Of a stretch of DNA of 46,260 bases, positions 29,689 to 37,585 are shown piece by piece. The stretch covers positions 1 to 46,260 of the IMG/VR virus record IMGVR_UViG_3300012532_000004. One strand, written 5' to 3'. The first letter of the stretch is position 1. Each line of letters begins with the position of its first letter. This DNA is from a virus. The notes under the pieces are model-generated. The model was not told where the DNA came from. It ran no database searches and saw nothing but the letters and a program-made list of their open reading frames with translations. A program made the translations under genes and the position numbers.

Positions 29689-30294
29689 ATGAGCATCAAC
29701 ACCACCGGCACCGTTCTCCGCAGCCAGGCCCGCGACCGCGCAGGCGAACTGACCCCTCGGGGTTCCTGGGCCGCTTCCTACGCCGTGCACGCCGGAGAGC
29801 AGGGCTGGCTCGCCCTCAACGCGCAGGACGCCGAACTGGCCATCCTGCTCGGCTTCACCGTCGCGGCCATCGAGGAGAACCCGCTGCCGCCGACGACCAA
29901 GGAGCGCTACGCCGCTGCGGTCAAGGCGATCCGCAAGTCCGGCGTCGCGATCCGGCAGAACGTGATGGCCTGCTGCCGGGGCTGCGCCGAGCCGTTCAAG
30001 ACCACCAAGTCGTTCGACCCGGAGACCACGCCCTACGCCTGGAACTTCGGTGGGCAGGGCAGGGCGCTCCGCTGGGCCGAGGACGGCGAGAAGGCTATCC
30101 GCGACAACAGCCGCTCCTACGGCTACAGCGAGGTCACCACGGAGACGGTCTACTTCAACCACGGCAACGGCTCAGCCGAGCGCATCGTCGAGGCGTTCAA
30201 GGCCGAGGGCTTCGAGGTCACCTGGGACGGCGAGCAGCACTCGTGCGTCGAGGTCACCGTCCCGGCCCGCGCGCTCTCCCGCTGGGAGCGCTGA
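29689..30294 (+). CDS. Hypothetical protein (possibly DUF6891-like)
   Basis: A 201-residue protein, ATG preceded by CAGGAGG. An N-terminal short domain, then NVMACCRGCAEPF (a CCxxC cluster), VTTETVYFNHGNGSAE and a beta/alpha C-terminus (AERIVEAFKAEGFEVTWDGEQHSCVEVTV). The Cys-rich segment followed by a YFxH-type strand and the final strand-helix-strand resemble DUF6891 proteins of actinomycetes; this is tentative. Function unknown. Confidence 0.65.
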   Translation: MSINTTGTVLRSQARDRAGELTPRGSWAASYAVHAGEQGWLALNAQDAELAILLGFTVAAIEENPLPPTTKERYAAAVKAIRKSGVAIRQNVMACCRGCAEPFKTTKSFDPETTPYAWNFGGQGRALRWAEDGEKAIRDNSRSYGYSEVTTETVYFNHGNGSAERIVEAFKAEGFEVTWDGEQHSCVEVTVPARALSRWER

Positions 30295-30307
30295 GCACCA
30301 ACCCCGC

Positions 30308-30339
30308 AAGCGGCCCGGCCCTCCCCGGCCGGGCCGCTT
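30308..30339 (+). terminator. Strong GC hairpin
   Basis: AAGCGGCCCGGCC (30308-30320) and GGCCGGGCCGCTT (30327-30339): perfect 13-bp stem, six-base loop. Directly after the stop at 30294. Confidence 0.7.
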
Positions 30340-30363
30340 CACCTCTCATAGAAGGGAAACACC

Positions 30364-30648
30364 ATGACGAAAGGCAGACCGCTCAGCAAGCGGCTCACGG
30401 CCTTGTCGCTGGAGCGCAACCTGACACAGAAGCAGCAGCACTGCATCGTCACGATGGCAGACCGGGCGCGTCGTCTGGAGGCCGACCTCGTAGCCGCTCA
30501 GGAGCGGGTGGAGCGCCTGCGGGCGCTGGCTACCGCCGAAGGGCCGGACGTCTCCTGTGGGGGCTATGGCGTTACGTCTACAGGCTGCTATGCAGGCAAC
30601 TTGGCTCACCGTGTGCTGCTCGTGCTCGACGAAGGAGACGGCTCATGA
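30364..30648 (+). CDS. Small hypothetical protein
   Basis: A 94-residue protein (begins MTKGRPLSKRLTALSLERNL) with GAAGGGAA before the ATG. A basic helix-rich first half (QQHCIVTMADRARRLEADLVAAQERVERLRALA) suggests a coiled coil; the second half has two Cys (VSCGGYGVTSTGCYAG). Overlaps the next gene by ATGA. Unknown. Confidence 0.65.
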   Translation: MTKGRPLSKRLTALSLERNLTQKQQHCIVTMADRARRLEADLVAAQERVERLRALATAEGPDVSCGGYGVTSTGCYAGNLAHRVLLVLDEGDGS

Positions 30649-31124
30649 CCCGCCTGCCCGATGTCCCGGCAGGGACGCGCCTGCTGCCCGATGCACGGCT
30701 CTACCGGGTGCGGGTGGACGGCGGCGAGGTCGCGTCGTTCTCGGCTCTGGAGTCCGCCGTCGAGCACATCTCCTGGATGCTGCGCGACGACCCGATGCAG
30801 CGCGTGACGCTGGAGATTCTGCCGCCCGTCGAGGTGAAGGCGCCGTGCTCGGCCTGCGGCGAAGCGCTGATGGTCCCTGTGGCGGTAGCCCGGCGCATCC
30901 TCGCGGGCGACCTCGCCGTCTTCCACTCGGCCACCGGTCACCGGATCCTCGCAACGGCGCAGGACTTCGAGGCCGAACTGATCGAGGCGATGAGCAGGCC
31001 TATGACCGAGCGCGAGATGCGCAACGCTCCCCCACCCGTCGACATCGGGATCGTCCTCGCGGCCTCCTGGGAGGCGTCGCGCGGGGAGACTGGCGAGACC
31101 AACCCCTACCTGGAGGAACTGTGA
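30645..31124 (+). CDS. Hypothetical protein with one CxxC
   Basis: A 159-residue protein (begins MTRLPDVPAGTRLLPDARLY). CSACGE (about residue 70) is a zinc-knuckle-like pair; the N-terminus is beta-rich (RLYRVRVDGGEVASFSALE) and the C-terminus helical. Overlaps both neighbours (ATGA and GTGA). No family recognised. Confidence 0.65.
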   Translation: MTRLPDVPAGTRLLPDARLYRVRVDGGEVASFSALESAVEHISWMLRDDPMQRVTLEILPPVEVKAPCSACGEALMVPVAVARRILAGDLAVFHSATGHRILATAQDFEAELIEAMSRPMTEREMRNAPPPVDIGIVLAASWEASRGETGETNPYLEEL

Positions 31125-31606
31125 CGATCGAAGACCAGATCGAGGTGATGCAGGACCGCCTCGCCAGTCTGCGCGAGACGTACCTGGCCGACGGCGCCGG
31201 GGAGTTGGGCTGCGTGTGCTTGTTCGACCACTACCCGACGCCGCTCACATGCACCTGCGGGCACGGGCACAACCGGCACGCGGGCAAGCCGGGCAACACC
31301 TCGTGCATGTCGTACATCGACTGGCCCGACTGCGCGTGCACGGAGTTCGTGCCGGACGCGGCCTCGGTCACCAACCTCTGGAAAGCCCACTGGCGCCTGC
31401 TGCGCGCCGTCGACTTCGACGCGATCCTCGCTCTTATCCCGGTGGCTAAGGTCTCCGAGTACGTGCGGGACTGGCCCCAGGACGAACAGGATCTGTACCG
31501 CAGCCCGGACTGGATGTCGTTCACTGAGCGCGCCGAGGCGATGGACATCTACCGGCGCCGGAAGGCAGCCCTCGCACTCGTCACAGCCCTCGTCGGTGCC
31601 TCGTGA
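31121..31606 (+). CDS. Cys-rich hypothetical protein
   Basis: A 161-residue protein, GTG start overlapping the previous stop. LGCVCLFDHYPTPLTCTCGHGHNRHAGKPGNTSCMSYIDWPDCACTEF packs eight Cys and four His within about 50 residues, which looks like a double zinc site. The C-terminal half is helical. Similar Cys/His-rich proteins occur in actinophages without known role. Confidence 0.65.
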   Translation: MTIEDQIEVMQDRLASLRETYLADGAGELGCVCLFDHYPTPLTCTCGHGHNRHAGKPGNTSCMSYIDWPDCACTEFVPDAASVTNLWKAHWRLLRAVDFDAILALIPVAKVSEYVRDWPQDEQDLYRSPDWMSFTERAEAMDIYRRRKAALALVTALVGAS

Positions 31607-31722
31607 CCCGCCACCACGCCCACACCAGCGACCACCTCGTCATGGCCCTCGCTGGCCTCGCCGTCGTCGTCCTTGGCGCCGTCTGCTGGTCCGGTCTGAT
31701 ATGGCTGTTCGGTGCCGCCTGA
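31603..31722 (+). CDS. 39-residue single-span membrane protein
   Basis: GTG overlapping the previous stop. The product is VTRHHAHTSDHLVMALAGLA followed by a membrane segment VVVLGAVCWSGLIWLFGAA. His-rich N-terminus. The overlap supports it; too short to assign. Confidence 0.55.
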   Translation: MTRHHAHTSDHLVMALAGLAVVVLGAVCWSGLIWLFGAA

Positions 31723-31764
31723 TCTTTTCCTGTTCTTCCTGTTCATCCCGATAAGGAGTACCTC

Positions 31765-31980
31765 ATGACAGCGCTGAACGTCCGCCTGCCGTACGCATAC
31801 CGGACAGACTGCTACATCTGCACCGACCCCTCCTATGCCGCTGCGGGTCTGCCGATCTGCCGCGCGTGCCCGAACTGCACCGACTCGCCCGGCGAGGAGA
31901 ACGGGCACATCCCCGCCGACGACATCGCCTGTTCGGTGTGCGGTTACGACACCGACGCCGCCGGGCTGGCGATGCTCTGA
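31765..31980 (+). CDS. Cys-rich small protein
   Basis: A 71-residue protein (begins MTALNVRLPYAYRTDCYICT). Seven Cys arranged as CYIC, CRACPNC and CSVCG, suggesting two zinc sites. AAGGAG precedes the ATG. A partial left arm of the palindromic module (GTTCTTCCTGTTCATC, 31732-31747) lies just upstream without its partner arm. TGATG overlap with the next gene. Confidence 0.65.
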   Translation: MTALNVRLPYAYRTDCYICTDPSYAAAGLPICRACPNCTDSPGEENGHIPADDIACSVCGYDTDAAGLAML

Positions 31981-32141
31981 TGCCTCGCCACGACTGCATC
32001 GAGCACCTTCCGAGCCGCCACCTCGCGCGGCTCGGCGTCGAGCACAACTGCCCGCGCTGCGGCAAGCGGTGGGTGCTCGGCCTGTCCAAGCCGAACCGTA
32101 ACCGCGAGTGGCAGCCGAGGGAGCGGGTGACGCTGTGGTGA
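31980..32141 (+). CDS. Small zinc-ribbon protein
   Basis: A 53-residue protein (begins MPRHDCIEHLPSRHLARLGV) with HNCPRCGKRW and an earlier HDCIEH, giving a likely CxxC plus His zinc site. Basic. Starts by TGATG and ends by GTGA overlap. Unknown function. Confidence 0.65.
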   Translation: MPRHDCIEHLPSRHLARLGVEHNCPRCGKRWVLGLSKPNRNREWQPRERVTLW

Positions 32142-32338
32142 CAGACCCACTCGACGACATCTCGTGGTACTTCGACGAGACCACTGAACCCCGGCACGGC
32201 AACCGGGGCGTCGGCGGGTGGCAGTGCACCTGCGGCCGGTTCGCCCGCTTCATCCGCTGGCAGAACACCGGCGCTCCCGGCGGGGAACGCGGCTACCTGG
32301 TGGACTGCAAGCGCTGCGGAGAGGTGCTGGTGTACTGA
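32138..32338 (+). CDS. Small zinc-ribbon protein
   Basis: A 66-residue protein from GTG at 32138. WQCTCGRFARF and VDCKRCGEVLVY form a CxC/CxxC zinc ribbon of the kind found in many small phage proteins. Overlaps both neighbours. Unknown function. Confidence 0.66.
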   Translation: MTDPLDDISWYFDETTEPRHGNRGVGGWQCTCGRFARFIRWQNTGAPGGERGYLVDCKRCGEVLVY

Positions 32339-32538
32339 TGGCCGACCCGAACCGGGGCTCCGTCGACCGCACCCGCTACATGACCCGCACGGAAGCCGCT
32401 GCCTATCTCGGTCTCCCGTTCGAGCGTCTCGCGCCGCTGGTCGCGCGCAAGCGCCTTACCGGCACCTGGCGCGGGCACTGGCTCTACATCGAGCGGGCCT
32501 CCGCCGAGAAATTCAAGCATGCGGGGCACAGAGCCTAG
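32338..32538 (+). CDS. Excisionase-like winged HTH protein
   Basis: A 66-residue protein (begins MADPNRGSVDRTRYMTRTEA). YMTRTEAAAYLGLPFERLAPLVARKRLTGTWRGHWLYIERASAEKF follows the MerR/excisionase winged-HTH pattern (TxxEAAxYLG... helix, then R-L and W-L-Y-I wing). Such proteins bind DNA as Xis or small regulators. No integrase is seen in the window. Starts by TGATG overlap. Confidence 0.72.
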   Translation: MADPNRGSVDRTRYMTRTEAAAYLGLPFERLAPLVARKRLTGTWRGHWLYIERASAEKFKHAGHRA

Positions 32539-32598
32539 ATCCCGCTCCCGCACGCTGTACGCTCGCACCAGGGGTACTCATCCACCCCAGGGGAGCAG

Positions 32599-32659
32599 AG
32601 AGCCCCGCTCATGGTCCACGTCCCTGCCCAACAGGGACCACGGGCCTGAGCGGGGCTCT
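32599..32659 (+). terminator. Long terminator at the end of the early small-gene block
   Basis: AGAGCCCCGCTCA (32599-32611) and TGAGCGGGGCTCT (32647-32659) form a perfect 13-bp outer stem. An inner hairpin GTCCCTG/CAGGGAC lies at 32620-32638. It ends before the packaging operon. Confidence 0.8.
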
Positions 32660-32702
32660 TCGCCGTCCACCCTCCAGATGTATCATCCCTACCATCAGCA
32701 CA

Positions 32703-32736
32703 TCCGCCCGCATGTTACGTACAGGAGGTACCCGCC
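32703..32736 (+). promoter_or_regulatory. TTACGTA site and ribosome site before the packaging operon
   Basis: TGTTACGTA (about 32713-32721) followed at once by CAGGAGG and a TTG start. The core resembles the repeated promoters but ATGTCAGCACAA is absent. Confidence 0.4.
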
Positions 32737-33150
32737 TTGACAGACACTCCAGCAGGACCCAAGGGGCCAGCAACCCAGGGGCCAGCGAGGCAGTGCACCG
32801 CCAAGTCCACGACCTCGGGTAACCGGTGCGGCAAGTCCGCAATCCGGGGCGGAACCGTGTGCGAGACGCACGGTGGATCCGCTCCGCAGGTGCGCAAGAA
32901 GGCAGCCCTACGCCTGCTCGAACTGGTGGACCCGGCCATCGCCGTGCTCGCCCGGGAGATGGTCAACGCGGACAAGAGCGCCGACCGGCAGCGGGCCGCG
33001 AACAGCGTCCTCGACCGCGCAGGCGTGCCGCGCACGGCGACCGTGATCGACGGCGAGAGCGCCAAGAGCCTGCTGGTGGAGCGCATCAACGCGCTACGCG
33101 GGGAGGCGGAACTGCCCGAGATGACCGACGACGAGAAGGATGCACTCTGA
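32737..33150 (+). CDS. Small terminase-like HTH protein
   Basis: A 137-residue protein, TTG start with CAGGAGG. CTAKSTTSGNRCGKSAIRGGTVCETHGGSAPQVRKKAALRLLEL is a Cys-containing motif that actinophage small-terminase-like proteins carry before an HTH-type helical domain (LAREMVNADKSADRQRAANSVLDRAGV). Located four genes ahead of the large terminase. Recognises the packaging site in related phages; inferred here. Confidence 0.68.
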   Translation: MTDTPAGPKGPATQGPARQCTAKSTTSGNRCGKSAIRGGTVCETHGGSAPQVRKKAALRLLELVDPAIAVLAREMVNADKSADRQRAANSVLDRAGVPRTATVIDGESAKSLLVERINALRGEAELPEMTDDEKDAL

Positions 33151-33305
33151 TGGCCAAGGCACAGATAGTCGGCGGACCGGACGACGGCCGGGAGGTGAAC
33201 GTCGAGCCGTTCCAGAAGACGATCGAGGTCCACCTCGGCAGCAAGCGGTTCGTCTGCCCGATCCGCAACGGTCGCGTCTACTGGAATGAGCGGAGGGAAC
33301 TGTGA
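33150..33305 (+). CDS. Small hypothetical protein
   Basis: A 51-residue protein (begins MAKAQIVGGPDDGREVNVEP). GGPDDGREV at the start and a strand-rich remainder (KTIEVHLGSKRFVCPIRNGRVYW) suggest a small barrel; similar short proteins occur near terminase genes. TGATG and GTGA overlaps. Confidence 0.62.
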   Translation: MAKAQIVGGPDDGREVNVEPFQKTIEVHLGSKRFVCPIRNGRVYWNERREL

Positions 33306-33481
33306 CGGGCGGCTGGGGCAGACCGCGCAAGCGCCCGCCGAGCGACGATCCAGGGCGACCGCCGAAGGGTCTGGCTTCGGGCTCGCTCGCGAACCCAGCA
33401 CGTATCCAGGTCACCTGCTACCACTGCTGCGGCAACCACGAGGGCTGTACCAACACCGAGGAGAACACCGATGACCGTTGA
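33302..33481 (+). CDS. Small basic Cys-containing protein
   Basis: A 59-residue protein from GTG at 33302 (begins VTGGWGRPRKRPPSDDPGRP). A basic Pro-rich first half and YHCCGNHEGC, a possible zinc site. It overlaps the start of the ParB-like gene by 11 bases. Function unknown. Confidence 0.58.
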   Translation: MTGGWGRPRKRPPSDDPGRPPKGLASGSLANPARIQVTCYHCCGNHEGCTNTEENTDDR

Positions 33482-34235
33482 GACCGCGCCGAGGCGTACG
33501 GAGTACATCCCGCTCGATCACCTCAAGGCGGACCCCGCCAACCCGAAGGCGCACAACGTCGACGTAATCGACGCTTCGATCGGGCGGTTCGGCATCATCG
33601 ACCAGATCGTCCGCGACGACCGCACCGGCTACATCATCAGCGGGCACGGGCGTGACGAGACGCTGCGCCGGATGCGCGACCGGGGCGACAACCCGCCCGA
33701 GGGCGTCCGCGTCGATGCCGGAGGGCACTGGCTCGTGCCGGTCATCGTCGGCTGGTCGTCTCGCACTGACGCGGAGGCGCGCGCTGCGCTCATCGCGCTC
33801 AACCGCACAACGGAACTGGGCGGCTGGGTGGACGAGAGCCTGCTCGACCTGCTCGACAATCTGGACGACTTCACGGGCGTCGGGTTCACCGAGGACGATA
33901 CCGACGACCTGCGCGCTCGCCTGGAGGAACTGTCCGCCGAGCCTGCGCCGAAGGTGACGAAGAAGGACGACGTGCCGACGCAGCGCGACAGCGACGACTA
34001 CGCGGCGGAGGGACGCCGCCTCGTCATCATCGACTACTCCGTCAGCGAGTACCCGCTCGTCCAGGCGCGGCTCAAGGCGCTCCGTGTGGACTACGGCGTC
34101 AACAACAATGCGGAGGCCCTGAGCGCTCTGCTGAGCGAGCGCTACGGCGACGTGACGGCTGCCGTTGCCGAGCCGGACGCGGACGACTTCGACCCGATCA
34201 GCGAGGCGCTGGGCGTCGAGACGTTCGATGCATGA
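33471..34235 (+). CDS. ParB-like nuclease/NTPase domain protein
   Basis: A 254-residue protein. EYIPLDHLKADPANPKAHNVDVIDASIGRFGIIDQIVRDDRTGYIISGHGRDETLRRM is the ParB N-terminal domain (P-x-N-x-(K/R) loop and SGHGR). AEARAALIALNRTTELGGWVDESLLDLL is the usual follow-on helix. In phages such proteins often accompany DNA-modifying enzymes, as here, where a TET/JBP dioxygenase and a glycosyltransferase follow by overlap. It may guide or fuel base modification. C-terminal 110 residues are acidic. Confidence 0.85.
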   Translation: MTVETAPRRTEYIPLDHLKADPANPKAHNVDVIDASIGRFGIIDQIVRDDRTGYIISGHGRDETLRRMRDRGDNPPEGVRVDAGGHWLVPVIVGWSSRTDAEARAALIALNRTTELGGWVDESLLDLLDNLDDFTGVGFTEDDTDDLRARLEELSAEPAPKVTKKDDVPTQRDSDDYAAEGRRLVIIDYSVSEYPLVQARLKALRVDYGVNNNAEALSALLSERYGDVTAAVAEPDADDFDPISEALGVETFDA

Positions 34236-35148
34236 CATCCCCCGCGTGCCGATCCAACGCGTGCTCTCCGCAGCGGAAGCGGGTGCGCTGGTCGGTACGC
34301 AGGCGCCCGCGCTCGACCCGACGTTCCGGGGCGATGTGCTGTTCGTCGATGCGGACACGAGCGCTCCTGTCCTCGCAAACCTCGCCATGCCAGACCGCGC
34401 AGCGTTCCGGCGCAACATCCTCCAGGTGAAGATGGGCGGGAGCAGCAGCCCGACGCCGCGCGCGTCCGGCGTGCGCAACACCAGCCGGACGTTCGGCAAC
34501 CGACCGCGCAAGCCGATGATGGGCCAGGAGGCGTGCATGTTGGCCCGGCTCGCGGATGAGCAGCCCGAGGTCCACGCCTACCTCGTCGCCTACAGCAACG
34601 TCATGGGCAGCGCGCTCGGTGAGGCGTTCCCGGAGATAGAACTGGCTGACCGGCAGACGATCGAGAAGGTGCTGCCCGAGTGGCGCCTGTCGGACGAGTC
34701 GCTCTGGACCAGCGGCGTCATCAACTCGGAGAGCGCTCTGCCCTACCACCGCGACGGCAACAACTTCGAGGCGTGGTCCGCGATGCCGGTCGTGCGCCGG
34801 GGCGTCACGGGCGGGCACCTGCACATCCCCGAGTACGGCATGACCGTGCCCTGCCAGGACGGCTACGCGGTCATGTTCTACGGGAAGGGCCTGGTGCACG
34901 GCGTCACGCCGATGCGCGTCACGGCGAAGGGCGGCTACCGCATCAGCGTGGTCTACTACGCGCTCCAGGGCCTCAAGGACTGCCACACCTACGCTGTCGA
35001 GACGGCCGAGGCGCGCAAGCGGCGCACCGAGCGCGAGGAGCGCATGGCCGCGCCCGGATACACCCCAGACCGGCTGATGCAGGGCAAGCGCACCGGGCAA
35101 CCGCGCATCAACGCGAAGATCCGCAACGAGAACGCGGGCCAGGCGTGA
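34228..35148 (+). CDS. TET/JBP-like 2-oxoglutarate/Fe(II) dioxygenase
   Basis: A 306-residue protein starting inside the end of the ParB gene. LPYHRDGNNFEAWS gives the iron ligands H174 and D176; GLVHGVTPM gives H224; KGGYRISVVYY gives R238, which holds 2-oxoglutarate. The segment RGVTGGHLHIPEYGMTVPCQDGYAVMFYGKG is the TET/JBP double-stranded beta helix. Such enzymes oxidise 5-methyl groups of pyrimidines in DNA (T or 5mC). Next to ParB and a TET-associated glycosyltransferase, so base hypermodification is the likely job; whether T or 5mC is oxidised is not visible (no 5mC methyltransferase was seen). Confidence 0.83.
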   Translation: MHDIPRVPIQRVLSAAEAGALVGTQAPALDPTFRGDVLFVDADTSAPVLANLAMPDRAAFRRNILQVKMGGSSSPTPRASGVRNTSRTFGNRPRKPMMGQEACMLARLADEQPEVHAYLVAYSNVMGSALGEAFPEIELADRQTIEKVLPEWRLSDESLWTSGVINSESALPYHRDGNNFEAWSAMPVVRRGVTGGHLHIPEYGMTVPCQDGYAVMFYGKGLVHGVTPMRVTAKGGYRISVVYYALQGLKDCHTYAVETAEARKRRTEREERMAAPGYTPDRLMQGKRTGQPRINAKIRNENAGQA

Positions 35149-35933
35149 GCGGCTACACCGTCGCTATCCCCTCGCGGCAGAGGTCCGGGTTGCTCACGCA
35201 ATGCACGCTCCCTGTTCTCGTCGCTGGCGGAGTGGACCCGGCGCGTATCCACGTCTGGGTGCTGCACGAGGAGCGGGCCGAGTACGAGGCCGCCGTCGGC
35301 AAGCACTTTCCTCAGGTTTCGGTGATGGGGCACGGAGGCATATCCGGGCTGCGCGGGGCGCGGAACGTGCTCCAGGCGCAGTATCCGCGCGGGACCCGGC
35401 TAGTCCAGGCGGACGACGACATCCGCGCGGTGGAGCGGCGCGTCAGTGAGCGCGTACTCGCGCCCGTGCGCAATCTGGACGCGCTGATCACTGGGGCGTT
35501 CGACTACGCCGACCAGCAGGACGTGTCGCTGTGGGGTGTCTACCCCGCTCGGAACGCCTTCTTCATGGCTGACCGCGCCCACCTCGGGCTGCGGCACATC
35601 GTCGGGACGTTCTGGGGCATGACGCTCCGGCACGACCCGACCGAGGTGCTGAACTTCGACGAGAAGGAGGACTACGAGCGCACGATCCGCCACTTCCTGC
35701 GCGACGGCGCCGTGCTCCGCCTCGACAACGTGACGCTCAAGACGCGCTTCTACACCGAGCCGGGCGGGATGCAGGTCTACCGCGACGCGACCTACCAGGA
35801 CGACGGCACGCGGCGCCTCGTCGCGCAGTGGCCGGACCTGCTGACGTACCGTCGCTCCGCTGCAAAGGGCACGGCCGAGGTCACCCTCAAGCGGCTGCCG
35901 GGGCTGCACCTGCCGCCTCTTCCCGTCAACTAG
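35145..35933 (+). CDS. TET/JBP-associated glycosyltransferase (TAGT-like)
   Basis: A 262-residue protein from GTG at 35145, overlapping the dioxygenase stop. YTVAIPSRQRSGLLTQCTLPVL starts a GT-A fold; RLVQADDDIRAV (about 86-95) is the Asp motif for metal and sugar nucleotide; LRGARNVLQAQYPRGTRLVQ precedes it as in TAGT proteins. These were described next to TET/JBP enzymes in phages and are thought to glycosylate the hydroxymethyl base. Late motifs FDEKEDYERTIRHFLRDGAVLRLDN match. Eight bases later the terminase starts. Confidence 0.8.
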   Translation: MSGYTVAIPSRQRSGLLTQCTLPVLVAGGVDPARIHVWVLHEERAEYEAAVGKHFPQVSVMGHGGISGLRGARNVLQAQYPRGTRLVQADDDIRAVERRVSERVLAPVRNLDALITGAFDYADQQDVSLWGVYPARNAFFMADRAHLGLRHIVGTFWGMTLRHDPTEVLNFDEKEDYERTIRHFLRDGAVLRLDNVTLKTRFYTEPGGMQVYRDATYQDDGTRRLVAQWPDLLTYRRSAAKGTAEVTLKRLPGLHLPPLPVN

Positions 35934-35940
35934 GAGCGCC

Positions 35941-37548
35941 GTGAGTACCGATGACCTGGTGGCGCTGCTCGCCACGCTCACCGAGCAGGAGGTCTACGAC
36001 CTGCTCGACGGCCTGCCCGAACCCGCAGCGCGTGCCCTGCTTGAAGCGCTCCCGGCGAGCCAGGTTGGCCTGCCGCAGAACCCGATGGAGCAGGCCGTCG
36101 AACTGGACGACGGGTACAGGCAGCGGCCCCATCTGGAGTACCTGTCCGCCCGGCTGGAGCAGGCCGTCCGCGACGTGGAGAACGGCATCAGCCGTCGCAT
36201 CGCCATCTCGATGCCGCCTCGTGCCGGGAAGAGCACGCTCGCCAGCCAGTACCTGCCGGTCTGGCTGCTGCGTCGGCACCCGGAGTGGAAGATCGGCATG
36301 GTTTCGCACGAGGCTAGCCTCTCCACCACCTGGGGGCGCGCCGTGCGCCGCTGGGCGACGGAGCACCCGGAACTGGGCATCCGCATCGCGCCCGACGCCG
36401 GAGCGGCGCAGGAGTGGGAGACGGCCGAGGGCGGAGGCATCCTGTCGCGGTCCGTTGGCGGGTCGATCACCGGGCGTGGGTTCAAGGTGCTGCTGCTCGA
36501 CGACTTGATCAAGGACTTCGGCGCGGCGCACTCGGAGGTGCTGCGGCAGTCGGTGTGGGACTGGTGGCTCTCGACGGCGAGCACCCGCTTGGAGCCGCCT
36601 GCCCTCGTCATCGCGATCGGCACCCGTTGGCACGAGGACGACTTCATCGGGCGCCTGCTGTCCGCTGAGCACGAGGGCGACCCGGGCGAGTGGGAGGTCA
36701 TCTCGTTCCCGGCCATCGCTGAGGAAGACGACGTGCTCGGGCGCGCCGTCGGGGAGCCGCTGCTCACGCCGCTCGTTGATGAGACGCCTGAGGAGGCCCT
36801 GGTCCGCTGGGCTGGAGTGAAGAGCGATGTCGGCTCGTACGTCTGGTCCGCGCTGTACCAGCAGCGCCCGGCTCCCGCCAAGGGGGCGATCTTCGACATG
36901 AAGTGGTGGCGGTACTGGACGACCAACCCGGCCGTAGCCAACGGTGTGGACGTGCTGTACCTGCCGGACGTGCATGACCCACACGGAGGCGGGACCTGGG
37001 TCGAGGGCTGGGACATGGCCTTCAAGGACACCAAGTCCTCCGATTATGTGGTCGGGCAGCGGTGGGTACGGCGCGGGGTGCAGCGCATCCTCACGGCGCA
37101 GGTGCGCGACCGGTGGTCATTCACAGCGACGCTGCCGCAGGTGCGCGCGTTCTCGGCGCCGCACGTTCCGACGCGGATCATTGAGGACAAGGCGAACGGC
37201 ACGGCGATTATCGACGTGCTCCGCTCGGAGGTGGACGGCATCATCGCCGTCAACCCGAAGGACAGCAAGGAGGTCCGCGCCCGCGCGCAGACCCCGACCA
37301 TCGAGGCTGGCAACGTGCTGCTGCCGCACCCCTCGGAGCCCGGCTGCGAGTGGGTGACGGACCTGCTGACGGAGACACGCAACTTCCCGACAGGCGCGCA
37401 CGACGACATGGTGGACGTGCTGGTGCACTGCCTCGCCCGGCTGCGCACCGCCGAGCCGATGAAGATCGGAAACCCATCCGGCGCGCGCAAGCCGGAGCGC
37501 GCCCGCACGGGCAGTGCGTTGACGGCTGCCAGAATCCAGCGTCGCTAA
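35941..37548 (+). CDS. terL: Terminase large subunit
   Basis: A 535-residue packaging motor. Walker A MPPRAGKSTLA (about 91-101), Walker B KVLLLDDLIK (D187, D188), IGTRWHEDDFIG as the coupling segment, and nuclease residues in VEGWDMAFKDTKSSDYVVG and GAHDDMVDVLVH. Starts with GTG (TAGGAGCGCC). Its position after the base-modifying genes and before portal matches phage order. Cleaves and pumps DNA into the prohead. Confidence 0.95.
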   Translation: MSTDDLVALLATLTEQEVYDLLDGLPEPAARALLEALPASQVGLPQNPMEQAVELDDGYRQRPHLEYLSARLEQAVRDVENGISRRIAISMPPRAGKSTLASQYLPVWLLRRHPEWKIGMVSHEASLSTTWGRAVRRWATEHPELGIRIAPDAGAAQEWETAEGGGILSRSVGGSITGRGFKVLLLDDLIKDFGAAHSEVLRQSVWDWWLSTASTRLEPPALVIAIGTRWHEDDFIGRLLSAEHEGDPGEWEVISFPAIAEEDDVLGRAVGEPLLTPLVDETPEEALVRWAGVKSDVGSYVWSALYQQRPAPAKGAIFDMKWWRYWTTNPAVANGVDVLYLPDVHDPHGGGTWVEGWDMAFKDTKSSDYVVGQRWVRRGVQRILTAQVRDRWSFTATLPQVRAFSAPHVPTRIIEDKANGTAIIDVLRSEVDGIIAVNPKDSKEVRARAQTPTIEAGNVLLPHPSEPGCEWVTDLLTETRNFPTGAHDDMVDVLVHCLARLRTAEPMKIGNPSGARKPERARTGSALTAARIQRR

Positions 37549-37585
37549 TTGCCCGGTATAGGTAGCGTGTTGCCCCTGTCGGGTG

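Noticed and set aside
31732-31747. Fourth copy of the palindromic module
   Set aside because: Only a degenerate left arm (GTTCTTCCTGTTCATC) is present and no matching right arm, so it cannot form the stem; kept as a possible relic only.
32338-32538. Evidence of a temperate lifestyle from the excisionase-like protein
   Set aside because: No integrase, immunity repressor or clear attachment site is visible; small winged-HTH proteins also occur in lytic phages.
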